From Martinezella tropici (GTDB lineage: Bacteria > Pseudomonadota > Alphaproteobacteria > Rhizobiales > Rhizobiaceae), in the NCBI RefSeq assembly GCF_003287875.1, contig NZ_QMKK01000021.1, positions 110,336 to 174,335 on the forward strand: a stretch of DNA of 64,000 bases, in the 5' to 3' direction. Within the stretch, counting starts at the first letter, position 1, and every line of letters starts with the position of its first letter. Below the pieces are notes generated by a model. That model had not been told where the DNA came from and searched no databases. It was given only the letters and a program-made list of their open reading frames with translations. The position numbers were made by a program, and so were the translations under genes. Of the stretch, positions 25,825 to 35,258 are shown one piece after another.

Positions 25825-27678
25825 ATGTTTAGCTGGTTCGAACGCCGACTAAATCCATTCCCGAGCGAAGTGCCGGATACGCCGCCGCGCGGCCTCTTCG
25901 CCTTCTGCTGGCATTATTCCAAGCCGGCGCTGCCGTGGCTCATCGCCATGAGCATTCTCACCATGTCGATCGCTATCGGCGAGGTGGCGCTGTTCCAGTT
26001 CCTCGGCGATATCGTCGACTGGTTGACGAAGGCAGACAAGGCGACCTTCCTGCAGACGGAATGGCCCAAGCTGTTCTGGATGGGGGCGATGGTGCTGATC
26101 GGCTTGCCAGCTGCGGCGATCCTCGACAGCTTCATCATGCACCAGGTGCTGCTCGGCAACTATCCGATGATTGCGCGCTGGCAGATGCATCGCTTCCTGC
26201 TGCGCCACAGCATGACCTTCTTCGCCAACGAGTTTGCGGGCCGCGTCGCCACCAAGGTGATGCAGACCTCGCTTGCCGTGCGCGAGACGGTCATGAAGAT
26301 CCTCGACGTCTTCGTCTACGTCTTCACCTATTTCCTGTCGATGATCCTCGTCATCGCGGCAGCCGACTGGCGGCTGATGATTCCGATCCTGCTCTGGCTC
26401 GGCGTCTATGTCGCCATCGTCGCTTACTTTGTGCCGGTGCTGCGCAAGATCGCAGCGCAACAGGCCGATGCGCGATCGATGATGACGGGCCGCGTGGTCG
26501 ACAGCTACACGAATATCGCCACGGTGAAGCTATTCTCCCATGCGGGCCGCGAGGAGACCTATGCCAGGGCCGGCATGGAGGAATTCCTCGATACCGTGCA
26601 CAAGCAGATGCGCAAGGTGACGCTGTTCCACGCCTCGGTCTATTTCAACAACTGCGCGGCGCTGTTCATCGTCTCGGCTCTGTCGATCTGGTTCTGGCTC
26701 AACGGCTCGATCTCCGTCGGCTCCATCGCCATTGCCATCGGCCTTGCCATGCGCGTCAACGGCATGTCGCAGTGGGTGATGTGGGAGGTTTCGGCGCTCT
26801 TCGAAAATATCGGCACCGTCTATGACGGCATGGAGATGATGACGAAGCCGCACGATATCGTCGACAAGCCGGCGGCATCGCCAATCGTGGCCAAGCAGGG
26901 TGCGATCCGCTTCGACCACATTCGCTTCCATTACGGCAAGGCGAAGGGTGTCATGGAAGACCTGACCCTCGATATCCGCGCGGGCGAAAAGGTCGGTCTT
27001 GTCGGCCGTTCCGGTGCCGGCAAGACGACGCTGATGAACTTGCTGCTGCGCTTCTACGATCTGGAGGGCGGTCGCATCACCATCGACGGCCACGATATTG
27101 CCGGGGTAACGCAGGACAGCCTTCGCTCGATGATCGGCGTGGTGACGCAGGACACATCGCTGCTGCACCGCTCGATCCGCGACAACATCGCCTACGGCCG
27201 TCCGGACGCGACCGACGAGGACATCATCCAGGCGGCCAAGCGCGCCAATGCCTGGGACTTCATCGAAGGTCTGGTGGATATGCATGGCCGCACCGGGCTC
27301 GACGCGCAGGTCGGCGAGCGCGGCGTCAAGCTTTCCGGTGGCCAGCGCCAGCGTATCGCGATTGCCCGCGTCTTCCTGAAGGACGCGCCGATCCTGGTAC
27401 TCGACGAGGCAACCTCGGCGCTCGATTCCGAAGTGGAAGCGGCGATCCAGGAAAACCTCTTCGCGCTGATGCACGGCAAGACGGTGATCGCCATCGCCCA
27501 CCGCCTGTCGACCCTGACAGAGATGGACCGCCTCGTCGTCCTCGACAAGGGCCGGATCATCGAGATGGGCACGCATCAGGAACTGGTCCAGGAGGGCGGC
27601 ATCTATGCCGAACTCTGGAGCCGGCAATCGGGTGGCTTCCTCGCCGACCACGAAGAGGTCGAGGCGGCTGCGCAATAA
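25825..27678 (+). CDS. ABC exporter, fused permease and ATPase
   Basis: 617 residues from ATG 25825 (MFSWFERRLNPFP). Six membrane helices (about 35-330) are followed by an ATPase domain: Walker A GRSGAGKTT (about 398), VVTQDTSLLHRSI Q-loop, LSGGQRQR signature (about 505), ILVLDEATSALD Walker B and AHRLST switch. It is an MsbA-like lipid/drug exporter half-transporter acting in the inner membrane, substrate unknown. It is a close paralogue of the protein at 28477 and of the one at 3415, all sharing an F-E-x3-[DN]-P lead. It follows a long structured leader with a leader ORF, and a terminator-like hairpin follows it. Confidence 0.93.
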   Translation: MFSWFERRLNPFPSEVPDTPPRGLFAFCWHYSKPALPWLIAMSILTMSIAIGEVALFQFLGDIVDWLTKADKATFLQTEWPKLFWMGAMVLIGLPAAAILDSFIMHQVLLGNYPMIARWQMHRFLLRHSMTFFANEFAGRVATKVMQTSLAVRETVMKILDVFVYVFTYFLSMILVIAAADWRLMIPILLWLGVYVAIVAYFVPVLRKIAAQQADARSMMTGRVVDSYTNIATVKLFSHAGREETYARAGMEEFLDTVHKQMRKVTLFHASVYFNNCAALFIVSALSIWFWLNGSISVGSIAIAIGLAMRVNGMSQWVMWEVSALFENIGTVYDGMEMMTKPHDIVDKPAASPIVAKQGAIRFDHIRFHYGKAKGVMEDLTLDIRAGEKVGLVGRSGAGKTTLMNLLLRFYDLEGGRITIDGHDIAGVTQDSLRSMIGVVTQDTSLLHRSIRDNIAYGRPDATDEDIIQAAKRANAWDFIEGLVDMHGRTGLDAQVGERGVKLSGGQRQRIAIARVFLKDAPILVLDEATSALDSEVEAAIQENLFALMHGKTVIAIAHRLSTLTEMDRLVVLDKGRIIEMGTHQELVQEGGIYAELWSRQSGGFLADHEEVEAAAQ

Positions 27679-27692
27679 TGAATCGGAGAGCT

Positions 27693-27720
27693 GGGGCGCC
27701 ACGGCGCCCCATCATTGTTT
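27693..27720. terminator. Terminator between exporter and convergent toxin gene
   Basis: GGGGCGC (27693-27699) and GCGCCCC (27704-27710) form a 7-bp GC-only stem with a 4-base loop, followed by ATCATTGTTT. The T-tract is interrupted, so efficiency is uncertain. It overlaps the 3' end of the minus-strand toxin gene region. Confidence 0.5.
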
Positions 27721-27998
27721 CAACGATCTTCTCGTCCGTGCCATATGCGCAGAATGAAAACAGTCGAGCCTGCAATTTCGTAGCGCATTTCATAAGCGCC
27801 TACCAGGATGCGCCTGACGTCGCGAGGCTCGAATTCTTCAAGTCTTTCCCCGATGCGCGGATGCTGAAGGAGCTGCGGCGGAGCGGATGAAAGAGTTTGT
27901 GCGGCTCTGATTGCCGCAGGCCTGTTGACCGGTGCCAGAAAGTCGTAGACGCGGATCAAATCGGATTGTGCTTTCGCAGTCCACTTGATTTCGATCAA
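27720..27998 (-). CDS. ParE/RelE-family toxin
   Basis: 92 residues read from a TTG start (27998) that overlaps the antitoxin stop as TTGA; this restores the usual ParE length and N-terminus (IEIKWTAKAQSDLIRVYDFL). The C-terminal half VRRILVGAYEMRYEIAGSTV then FILRIWHGREDR is the typical ParE/RelE sheet with conserved R, Y and WHxR residues. Such toxins poison gyrase or cleave mRNA; which applies here cannot be decided by eye. It is the second gene of the operon with its RHH antitoxin, facing the two ABC genes on either side. Confidence 0.85.
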   Translation of the reverse strand: MIEIKWTAKAQSDLIRVYDFLAPVNRPAAIRAAQTLSSAPPQLLQHPRIGERLEEFEPRDVRRILVGAYEMRYEIAGSTVFILRIWHGREDR

Positions 27999-28270
27999 CG
28001 GGATTGAGCCTCGTCTTCCGACGTGCCCAAGCTGCGCACCCAATCCCCAATAAGCTGATGGTCGACAACATTCCCGGCATCCACATCGGCCAGTGCTTCA
28101 AGTGTCAGCCTGTGACGCTCTTCCTGCAGAGCGACCCAGTCATTGAGTGCTTGCTTCACGATCCATCCCCGGGAGCGCTCCAGCCGAGCGGCTATCTGGT
28201 CAACTTTTTCCGCCAACGACAGCGGAACATGTGTCGTCAGAACTTTCGTATCGGCCGTCTTGTTGTTCAT
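27995..28270 (-). CDS. Ribbon-helix-helix antitoxin (CopG/ParD type)
   Basis: 91 residues. The N-terminal VLTTHVPLSLAEKVDQIAAR (about 11-30) and LERSRGWIVKQALNDW form a ribbon-helix-helix DNA-binding unit. The C-terminal region would wrap the toxin. It should neutralise ParE/RelE and repress its own operon by binding the AT-rich 28280-28350 segment upstream. It is translationally coupled to the toxin through a 4-base overlap. The pair could have been acquired horizontally, since it interrupts two co-oriented exporter genes. Confidence 0.85.
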   Translation of the reverse strand: MNNKTADTKVLTTHVPLSLAEKVDQIAARLERSRGWIVKQALNDWVALQEERHRLTLEALADVDAGNVVDHQLIGDWVRSLGTSEDEAQSR

Positions 28271-28476
28271 TTCGATCGCGTCCTATCCCTTGCTATAAAA
28301 TAGGCGAATGATAGATTTTGTATAGATTTTATCGGATTCAATCTTTCTGATTAAGGTTGATTAAATCACCGATGACGAACGGAACTCAAGTGCGCGGCTG
28401 AACATGAAGAAAATATAAGCCTTTCTGCGGCACGCCGTGAGTTTGCGTGTGTCTCAAAATTCCCTATATCGCTGGC

Positions 28477-30339
28477 ATGCTCATCCGCTCCGTATACCGT
28501 CTCTTCGAGACCTGGATTGATCCCTATTACCGCAGCGGCGATCTCCGGCCGCCGCGGTCGCTCGGCGCGTTCATCTGGTATTATGTCAGCCAGGCCAAGG
28601 GGCCTTTCCTGGCGATGGCGGCGCTCGGCGGGGCCGTCGCCATGCTCGAAGCGGCGCTGTTCTGGTTCGTCGGCCATCTCGTTGATATCCTTGACAAGGT
28701 GAAGCCGGGCGAGGGGTGGAGCGGGCTGCTTGCCGGCCACGGCGCGACGCTGCTCGGCATGGTTTTCGTCGTCCTTGTCGTGCGTTTCGTGGTGGTCAGC
28801 CTCGGTGCATTGGTCGAGGAGCAGGTGGTCGTGCCGGGGTTTCTCAACCTCGTGCGCTGGCAGGCCTACCGGCATGTGGCGAGACAATCCGTCGAATTCT
28901 TCCAGAACGATTTTTCCGGCCGCGTCGTCACCAAGGTCTGGTCGGCAGGGCAGGCGACGGGCGATCTCGTTGTCTCGCTGCTGCAGGTCGTCTGGTTCAT
29001 CATCATCTATGCGGCATCGACCATCGCGCTGGTCGGCGGACTGGATTGGCGGCTTGCACTTGTGATCGCGGTCTGGATCGGTGTCTTCTCCATGCTTGCG
29101 CGCTATTTCGTGCCGCGCATCCGCAGGCATGCGCGCAATGCGGCCGAAGCGTCATCGATGCTGAACGGCCGCATGGTCGATGCCTATGCCAACATTCAGA
29201 CGCTGAAGCTCTTCGGCCGCGAAGAACAGAACGACTATTACATCCGCAATGGCTTCGACCGCTTTCAGGCGGCCGTCATGCCGTTTACGCGATTGCTGAC
29301 CGGCGTGCGTTCGTCGCTTGCGCTGCTCTCCGGCGTCATGATCACCACCATCGGCGCGCTGGCTGTCCATCTCTGGCTATCGGGCGAAATTTCGACCGGC
29401 GGCGTCGCCTTCACACTCAGCATGGTGCTGCGGTTGAACATGCTCTTCGGCCGCATGATGGCGCAATTCAACGCCATCATGCGCAACCTCGGCACGATCC
29501 AGAATTCGGCCGAAATGATCTCCGAACCGATTGGCCTTGTCGACCGGGCAGATGCCAGGGACCTGACGATCACGGGCCCCGAAATCCGTTTCGACAATGT
29601 GGCTTTTCACTATGGGCGCGGCGGGGGTGTCATCGACAATTTTTCCCTCAACGTCGCCGCCGGCGAGAAGGTCGGCATCGTCGGCCGCTCGGGTGCGGGC
29701 AAGACGACGCTCGTCAATCTGCTGCTGCGCTTCTATGATCTCGAGGGCGGCCATATCCTGATCGACGGCCAGGACATCGCCGCGGTGCGGCAGGAATCTC
29801 TGCGCGGCGCGATCGGCATGGTGACGCAGGATACGGCGCTGCTCAATCGCTCCATTCGCGACAATATCCTTTTCGGCCGTCCCGATGCCACAGACGAGCA
29901 GATGGTGGAAGCGGCGCGGCAGGCCGAGGCGGATCGCTTCATCACCGCTCTGGAGGATCAGAAGGGGCGCACCGCCTATGCCGCCCATGTCGGTGAGCGC
30001 GGCGTCAAGCTTTCAGGCGGCCAACGCCAGCGCATCGCGATCGCGCGCGTCATGCTGAAGGACGCGCCGATTCTGGTGCTCGACGAGGCGACATCGGCGC
30101 TGGATTCGGAGGCCGAGGCCGTGCTGCAGTCCAACCTCGATGTGCTGATGAAGGGCAAGACGGTTCTCGCCATCGCGCACCGGCTCTCGACCATCGCCAA
30201 GCTCGACCGGTTGATCGTCATCGACAAGGGCAAGATCATCGAAGAGGGGACGCATGACGAGCTGATTGCCCGCGGCGGCCTCTATTCCGAGCTCTGGGCC
30301 CGTCAATCCGGCGGCTTCATCGCGGTGGATGCCGATTGA
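28477..30339 (+). CDS. ABC exporter, fused permease and ATPase
   Basis: 620 residues from ATG 28477 (MLIRSVYRLFETWIDPYYR). It has an ABC type-1 membrane domain and a complete ATPase: GRSGAGKTT, MVTQDTALLNRSI, LSGGQRQR, ILVLDEATSALD and AHRLST. Extensive identity with the 25825 protein, including the VNLLLRFYDLEGGHILIDGQ stretch, shows recent common ancestry. The two could pair as a heterodimer, but all ATP-site residues look intact in both, so homodimers are equally possible. The substrate is unknown. The gene ends 12 bases before the convergent phosphatase-family gene. Confidence 0.92.
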   Translation: MLIRSVYRLFETWIDPYYRSGDLRPPRSLGAFIWYYVSQAKGPFLAMAALGGAVAMLEAALFWFVGHLVDILDKVKPGEGWSGLLAGHGATLLGMVFVVLVVRFVVVSLGALVEEQVVVPGFLNLVRWQAYRHVARQSVEFFQNDFSGRVVTKVWSAGQATGDLVVSLLQVVWFIIIYAASTIALVGGLDWRLALVIAVWIGVFSMLARYFVPRIRRHARNAAEASSMLNGRMVDAYANIQTLKLFGREEQNDYYIRNGFDRFQAAVMPFTRLLTGVRSSLALLSGVMITTIGALAVHLWLSGEISTGGVAFTLSMVLRLNMLFGRMMAQFNAIMRNLGTIQNSAEMISEPIGLVDRADARDLTITGPEIRFDNVAFHYGRGGGVIDNFSLNVAAGEKVGIVGRSGAGKTTLVNLLLRFYDLEGGHILIDGQDIAAVRQESLRGAIGMVTQDTALLNRSIRDNILFGRPDATDEQMVEAARQAEADRFITALEDQKGRTAYAAHVGERGVKLSGGQRQRIAIARVMLKDAPILVLDEATSALDSEAEAVLQSNLDVLMKGKTVLAIAHRLSTIAKLDRLIVIDKGKIIEEGTHDELIARGGLYSELWARQSGGFIAVDAD

Positions 30340-30351
30340 CCGGCATCGGGC

Positions 30352-31323
30352 CTAATTGATCGCGGCGTCGTTTGAACCACCGCTGCGAGGCACGCTGAAG
30401 TCCGTCATCAAGCCAAAATGGTTCGAGCCCATAGCGTTGCGAATCTGCTTGACCGATATCAGCCTCAGTGGCGCGCCGGCGAAGACGTGATCGATGCTGA
30501 CGCCGTAGGCACCCAAAGCGATCGGCCAGGTCGCAGGTTCGGGGAAGGCATGGCGAAGGCCCGTCGCGGCCAGGAACTCGCGCATGTCGGGAGCGATGAC
30601 CGACGCGTTGAAATCTCCTGCGAGAATCAACGGCCCTTTCACGTCGTTCAGGGCCGGAGCGAGGAGGCCGAGTTCGATCTGGTGGAATGCATCGAAATAG
30701 GGTTTGCTCAGATGCACCGAGGCGAAATTCACGGGCTGGCCGTCCATGTCGATGGCGGCCAGAATGAAGCGATTGTCCCAGAGGCTGCCGAGGCTGCGCA
30801 TCAGCTGACTTTGGAACGGCCTTTTCGACAGCAGCAGGGAGTCGCAATCGGTGGTCATTACGCCGCAACCGATGCGGTAAGGATAGACCTTGGTGATGCG
30901 GTCCATCTCGGAAAGGATTGGCCCCGCCTCAAAAATTTCGACGACATCGGCTTTCGAGGTGATAACGAAATCGGCGATGCGGGCGCCGTTTTCGAAATTG
31001 CTATCCTCGATGTTGAAGGATAGGAGCCTGAAATTTTTGCCACCTGCCTCTGCCGAGGCGAGGAGGGAAGACGCTGCGTATTCCTGGAGCATGAGGAGCG
31101 AATGGACCAGCAGCACGGTTCCGGCCGCCGTCAGGAACAGCGCGTACCAGTGACGCTTGAAGACGAATGCGATCAAGGCAAGCAGGATCGCAAAGAGGCT
31201 CACGTGGGTCTGCAGGCTTTCGAAGAAGGCCAGCAACCAGGAATCGGCGATATAGCGCGCCGCAAGGATTCCCAGCGCCAGCGTGGCGAGAACGCACAGA
31301 ACGCAATAAATCGTGTGTCTCAT
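30352..31323 (-). CDS. Membrane-anchored endonuclease/exonuclease/phosphatase (EEP) protein
   Basis: 323 residues. Three N-terminal helices (about 5-25, 38-55, 60-80) anchor a periplasmic-facing EEP domain. Motifs: LLSFNIEDSNF (about 100), VVEIFEAGP (E ligand), LILAGDFNASV (about 225), VSIDHVFAG and SNHFGLMTDF (about 300, catalytic His). The fold covers DNases, sphingomyelinases and inositol phosphatases; membrane anchoring points to a lipid or extracellular nucleic acid substrate. The upstream 19 codons to 31380 were excluded because the helix-rich N-terminus begins at MRHTIY. Confidence 0.85.
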   Translation of the reverse strand: MRHTIYCVLCVLATLALGILAARYIADSWLLAFFESLQTHVSLFAILLALIAFVFKRHWYALFLTAAGTVLLVHSLLMLQEYAASSLLASAEAGGKNFRLLSFNIEDSNFENGARIADFVITSKADVVEIFEAGPILSEMDRITKVYPYRIGCGVMTTDCDSLLLSKRPFQSQLMRSLGSLWDNRFILAAIDMDGQPVNFASVHLSKPYFDAFHQIELGLLAPALNDVKGPLILAGDFNASVIAPDMREFLAATGLRHAFPEPATWPIALGAYGVSIDHVFAGAPLRLISVKQIRNAMGSNHFGLMTDFSVPRSGGSNDAAIN

Positions 31324-31791
31324 GGCAAGTTCTCGTGCTTCATGTTCCGATGTTTTGACGGCACAAGGCAACAGTGACAATCGTCCACAAATCGCAAGAC
31401 AAATCTATTTGGTTTTAAGAGGTAAAGGCTCATGCTGACGATGGACAAAGCTGCGATGATCACGCGGACTTTTGCGCTGCAGCATTGAAATTATTGCTTA
31501 TTTTGCGATGCGGCAGGAAGGAATACTATATGAATCCACTGTTTTTTCATGCGCTTAACCTTCACGCTGCCGGGAGGGGGAGCTTGAGCTTCGAACCTGC
31601 GACGCAATAGCGCGATTTTGCCGCGACATTGTGCCCTCTCCCCTTGCCAAGACTGGACATAATTTGCGATCAAGCTTAGAACGCAGCGGGTTACGGAGGA
31701 ATCTATGGCGGAATTATGGTCGCATTGATTCGCCGTTAGTGAGAGGGGTACCGCGGTTTTGCCGTGGTTTGCGGGAAGAGGATGTGCAGCC
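31324..31791. other. 468-bp region upstream of petABC
   Basis: No established gene. Three short ORFs with purine-rich ribosome sites occur on the plus strand: MLTMDKAAMITRTFALQH (near 31432), a 26-codon ORF after AAGGAA (near 31529), and MAELWSH at 31705. The pet promoter should lie here, but I could not assign a convincing -35/-10 pair. Confidence 0.4.
31705..31728 (+). CDS. Seven-codon uORF upstream of petA
   Basis: ATG GCG GAA TTA TGG TCG CAT TGA (MAELWSH) sits 4 bases after GGAGGA (31695-31700), a better ribosome site than that of petA itself. It is in the same frame as petA, which begins 63 bases later. It may be a leader that tunes PetA translation, or chance. Confidence 0.3.
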   Translation: MAELWSH

Positions 31792-32370
31792 TTGAGCGAG
31801 CATAGTACGACAGTTGATTCCACCGGCGAGCCGACTCGTCGCGATTTCCTTTATTTGACGACAGGCATGGCCGGCGCGGTGGGTGCAGCTGCCGTCGCAT
31901 GGCCGTTTATCGACCAGATGCGGCCGGACGCATCGACACTCGCTCTTGCATCCATCGAAGTCGACGTGTCGAGCCTGGAGCCTGGCATGTCCCTGACCGT
32001 GAAGTGGCGGGGCAAGCCCGTCTTCATCCGCAACCGCACGCAGAAAGAAATCGACGATGCCAAGGGCACGCAGCTTTCGGATCTGAAGGATCCGATCGCT
32101 CGCAACGCCAATCTTCCGTCCGATGCACAGGCAACCGACGTTGCCCGTTCGGCCGGCGAGGGCAAGGAAAACTGGCTCGTCATGATCGGCGTCTGCACCC
32201 ATCTGGGTTGCATCCCGCTCGGCCAGGCAGGTGAATATGGCGGGTGGTTCTGTCCCTGCCATGGTTCGGTCTACGATACCGCCGGTCGCATCCGCCATGG
32301 GCCTGCGCCGCAGAACCTCTTCATACCGCAATATGCGTTTACGTCGGAAAAGAAGATCAAGGTCGGTTGA
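31792..32370 (+). CDS. petA: Ubiquinol-cytochrome c reductase iron-sulfur subunit (Rieske)
   Basis: 192 residues read from TTG 31792, 10 bases after GGAAGAGG; this start gives the usual (M)SEHSTT... rhizobial N-terminus. A Tat-type signal anchor ([17 protein letters not shown]) holds the protein in the membrane. The 2Fe-2S cluster ligands are CTHLGCIP (about 130) and CPCHGSVYD (about 150). It accepts electrons from ubiquinol at the Qo site and passes them to cytochrome c1 in complex III of the respiratory chain. It is first gene of petABC, with the usual tight spacing to petB. Confidence 0.95.
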   Translation: MSEHSTTVDSTGEPTRRDFLYLTTGMAGAVGAAAVAWPFIDQMRPDASTLALASIEVDVSSLEPGMSLTVKWRGKPVFIRNRTQKEIDDAKGTQLSDLKDPIARNANLPSDAQATDVARSAGEGKENWLVMIGVCTHLGCIPLGQAGEYGGWFCPCHGSVYDTAGRIRHGPAPQNLFIPQYAFTSEKKIKVG

Positions 32371-32384
32371 GGGGGAGCTGAATC

Positions 32385-33665
32385 ATGAGTGGTCATTCGT
32401 CTTACGAGCCATCCACAGGGCTCGAAAAATGGGTCGACGCGCGGCTTCCGCTGCCGCGTATGGTCTATGATAGTTTCATCGCCTATCCGGTCCCGCGCAA
32501 TCTGAACTATGCCTATACGTTCGGCGCCATGCTCTCCGTCATGCTGCTTTTGCAGATCCTGACCGGTGTCGTTCTTGCCATGCATTATGCGGCCAATACG
32601 GCGATCGCCTTCAATTCGGTCGAAAAGATCGTCCGCGACGTCAACCACGGCTGGCTTCTGCGCTACATGCATGCCAACGGCGCGTCCTTCTTCTTCGTGG
32701 CCGTCTATCTCCATATCGCCCGCGGTCTCTACTACGGCTCGTACAAGGCGCCGCGCGAAATCCTCTGGATTCTCGGCGTGATCATCTACCTGCTGATGAT
32801 GGCGACTGCCTTCATGGGCTACGTACTGCCCTGGGGTCAGATGTCCTTCTGGGGTGCGACTGTTATCACCGGTTTCTTCTCGGCCTTTCCATGGGTCGGC
32901 GACTGGATCCAGACCTTCCTGCTCGGCGGCTTTGCCGTCGACGATCCGACGCTCAACCGCTTCTTCTCGCTGCACTACCTGCTGCCGTTCATGATTGCTG
33001 GTGTTGTCATCCTGCACATCTGGGCGCTGCATGTGACCGGCCAGACGAACCCCACCGGCGTCGAAGTCAAGCTGAAGACGGATACAGTGGCCTTCACGCC
33101 CTATGCGACGCTGAAGGACGCACTCGGCGTCTCCATCTTCCTGCTGGTCTTCGCCTATTTCGTCTTCTACCTGCCGAACTTCCTCGGCCACGCCGACAAT
33201 TACATTGCGGCCAATCCGCTGAAGACGCCGGCCCACATCGTTCCGGAGTGGTACTTCCTGCCGTTCTACGCGATGCTGCGCTCGATCACCTTCAACATCG
33301 GGCCGATCGATTCCAAGCTCGGCGGTGTCTTGACGATGTTCGGCGCGATCATCGTGCTGTTCTTCCTGCCGTGGCTCGATACGTCGAAGGTTCGTTCGGC
33401 CGTCTATCGCCCGTGGTACAAGCTGTTCTTCTGGCTGTTCATTGCCGACGCCGTCCTGCTCGGCTGGCTCGGCTCGCAGCCGGCGGAAGGCATCTACACC
33501 ACGGCCGCGCAGTTCGCGACGCTGTTCTACTTCCTGTTCTTCCTCGTCGTCATGCCGGTGCTTGGCATAGTCGAGACACCGAGGCGCATTCCGAATTCGA
33601 TTACGGAGGCGGTTCTTGAAAAGCAGGGCGTCAATAAAAAAGACGCCGTCGCGATGAGCGCCTGA
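32385..33665 (+). CDS. petB: Cytochrome b subunit of bc1 complex
   Basis: 426 residues, the fused bacterial cytochrome b with eight helices. The four haem-ligating histidines are in helices B and D (around [13 protein letters not shown] and [20 protein letters not shown]). The Qo-site PEWY sequence is seen in [15 protein letters not shown] (about 285). It oxidises and reduces quinone in complex III. ATG 32385 follows a GAGGGGGAG Shine-Dalgarno. It lies 14 bases after petA and 21 before petC. Confidence 0.97.
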   Translation: MSGHSSYEPSTGLEKWVDARLPLPRMVYDSFIAYPVPRNLNYAYTFGAMLSVMLLLQILTGVVLAMHYAANTAIAFNSVEKIVRDVNHGWLLRYMHANGASFFFVAVYLHIARGLYYGSYKAPREILWILGVIIYLLMMATAFMGYVLPWGQMSFWGATVITGFFSAFPWVGDWIQTFLLGGFAVDDPTLNRFFSLHYLLPFMIAGVVILHIWALHVTGQTNPTGVEVKLKTDTVAFTPYATLKDALGVSIFLLVFAYFVFYLPNFLGHADNYIAANPLKTPAHIVPEWYFLPFYAMLRSITFNIGPIDSKLGGVLTMFGAIIVLFFLPWLDTSKVRSAVYRPWYKLFFWLFIADAVLLGWLGSQPAEGIYTTAAQFATLFYFLFFLVVMPVLGIVETPRRIPNSITEAVLEKQGVNKKDAVAMSA

Positions 33666-33686
33666 GCGGTTGGAAGGAAGAAAACG

Positions 33687-34553
33687 ATGAAAAAGATTGT
33701 TGCCGGCCTTCTCTCGCTTGCCCTGATCGGCGGCTCCATGACGGTAGCCGCCATGGCGGCGGAGACGAAACCAGCCGCAGAGAACGAAACGCCGCATTAT
33801 CCGCTGAAGGAACCGCGCGAGCAGCATTGGACCTTCGCCGGCCCGTTCGGCTATTACGACAAGGCCCAGCTGCAGCGTGGTCTCAAGGTCTATACGGAAG
33901 TCTGTTCCGCCTGCCATTCGATGAAGCTGGTGGCTTACCGCACGCTGGAAGACCTCGGCTATACGGAAGCCCAGGTGAAGGCCTTCGCCGCCAATTATGA
34001 AGTGCAGGACGGGCCAAACCCCCAGGGCGAGATGTTCACCCGCAAGGCACTTCCGTCGGACCATTTCAACTCGCCGTTCCCGAACGACGAGGCTGCTGCG
34101 GCCTCCAATAACGGAGCGGTGCCGCCTGACATGTCGCTGCTTGCCAAGGCGCGTGAAGTCGAACGCGGCTTCCCGCAGTTCATCTTCGATATCTTCACTC
34201 AGTATCAGGAAGGCGGCCCGGACTATATCTACTCGCTGCTGACTGGCTATGAAGAGCCGCCGGCTGGCTTCAAGGTGCCGCAGAACTCGCACTACAATCC
34301 GTATTTCGATGCGGCCGCGACCTTTGCGATGCCGAAGCCGCTTTCGGATGGACAGGTAACCTACGACGATGGCGCGCCGCAGACCGTCGATCAGTATGCG
34401 CGCGATGTGTCCGCATTCCTGATGTGGACATCCGAACCGCATCTGGAAGACCGGAAGCATCTCGGCTTCATGGTCATGGTGTTCCTGCTGATCTTCTCGA
34501 TATTGATCTATCTTACCAAGCGCTCCGTCTATGCCAAAGCCGGCGCTCACTGA
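33687..34553 (+). CDS. petC: Cytochrome c1 subunit of bc1 complex
   Basis: 288 residues. A cleavable signal peptide (MKKIVAGLLSLALIGGSMTV) precedes the periplasmic haem domain, whose CSACHSMK (about 73-80) binds haem c covalently; the axial Met lies towards the C-terminus. The C-terminal helix FMVMVFLLIFSILIYLTKR anchors it. It relays electrons from the Rieske protein to soluble cytochrome c. GGAAGGAAG precedes the ATG. It is last gene of petABC and is followed by a strong terminator. Confidence 0.97.
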   Translation: MKKIVAGLLSLALIGGSMTVAAMAAETKPAAENETPHYPLKEPREQHWTFAGPFGYYDKAQLQRGLKVYTEVCSACHSMKLVAYRTLEDLGYTEAQVKAFAANYEVQDGPNPQGEMFTRKALPSDHFNSPFPNDEAAAASNNGAVPPDMSLLAKAREVERGFPQFIFDIFTQYQEGGPDYIYSLLTGYEEPPAGFKVPQNSHYNPYFDAAATFAMPKPLSDGQVTYDDGAPQTVDQYARDVSAFLMWTSEPHLEDRKHLGFMVMVFLLIFSILIYLTKRSVYAKAGAH

Positions 34554-34572
34554 GTATTGTGATGCTTCAACG

Positions 34573-34604
34573 AAAAGGCGGCCCGTCGAGGCCGCCTTTT
34601 TTGT
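34573..34604 (+). terminator. Rho-independent terminator of petABC
   Basis: AAAAGGCGGC (34573-34582) pairs perfectly with GCCGCCTTTT (34591-34600), 10 bp with an 8-base loop, followed by TTGTT. It is symmetric enough to act in both directions. Confidence 0.88.
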
Positions 34605-34669
34605 TGGTATGGAGCGCTGGTCTTGATAGGGTGCGGCCGGCCCTATCATAGCCTGAGAGTACGTATTTC

Positions 34670-35212
34670 ATGAACACCATTGCTTCGGAGCTCGCTGCCA
34701 GCATCCGCTCCATTCCGGATTATCCCAAACCCGGTATCATCTTCCGCGACATCACCACGATGCTTGGCGACGCCAGGGCATTCCGCCGTGCTGTCGATGC
34801 GCTGGTGCAGCCCTACGCCGGCACGAAGATCGACAAGGTCGCTGGAATGGAGGCGCGCGGCTTCATTCTGGGCGGCGCGGTGGCGCATCAGCTGTCATCC
34901 GGCTTCGTGCCGATCCGCAAGAAGGGCAAGCTGCCGCACGATATCGTCTGCATCGCCTACAGCCTGGAATATGGGGTGGACGAGATGGAGATGCATCGCG
35001 ATGCCGTCAATCCGGGCGAGAGGGTCATTCTCGTGGACGATCTCATCGCAACGGGCGGCACCGCCGTCGGCGCGACGAAGCTTCTGCGGCAGATCGGAGC
35101 CGAAGTGGTTGCCGCCTGCTTCGTGATCGATTTGCCTGATCTCGGCGGCCGCAAGAAGCTCGAAGAGCTCGATGTGCCGGTTCATACGCTGGTGGAATTC
35201 GCCGGACACTGA
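34670..35212 (+). CDS. apt: Adenine phosphoribosyltransferase
   Basis: 180 residues. It salvages adenine with PRPP to AMP. The PRPP-binding motif is [13 protein letters not shown] (about 120-132), and the flexible loop and base-binding parts are [15 protein letters not shown] (about 15-29) and [16 protein letters not shown] (about 63-78). It is cytosolic and dimeric. The gene follows the petABC terminator with its own start and is convergent with the MaoC pair. The neighbourhood of bc1 genes and apt is usual in Rhizobium. Confidence 0.96.
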   Translation: MNTIASELAASIRSIPDYPKPGIIFRDITTMLGDARAFRRAVDALVQPYAGTKIDKVAGMEARGFILGGAVAHQLSSGFVPIRKKGKLPHDIVCIAYSLEYGVDEMEMHRDAVNPGERVILVDDLIATGGTAVGATKLLRQIGAEVVAACFVIDLPDLGGRKKLEELDVPVHTLVEFAGH

Positions 35213-35258
35213 GTATGCTCGTTAGCTGGCGGGGCCGCGTCGACGGCACCGCCGGCCG

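Noticed and set aside
31714..32331. 205-codon minus-strand ORF across the petA region
   Set aside because: Antisense of the Rieske gene and its leader; no conserved motif.
32271..34649. 792-codon minus-strand ORF across petABC
   Set aside because: The protein is Arg/Gln/Glu/His-rich and repetitive in composition, as expected for antisense of membrane-protein genes, while petA, petB and petC are unmistakable on the plus strand.
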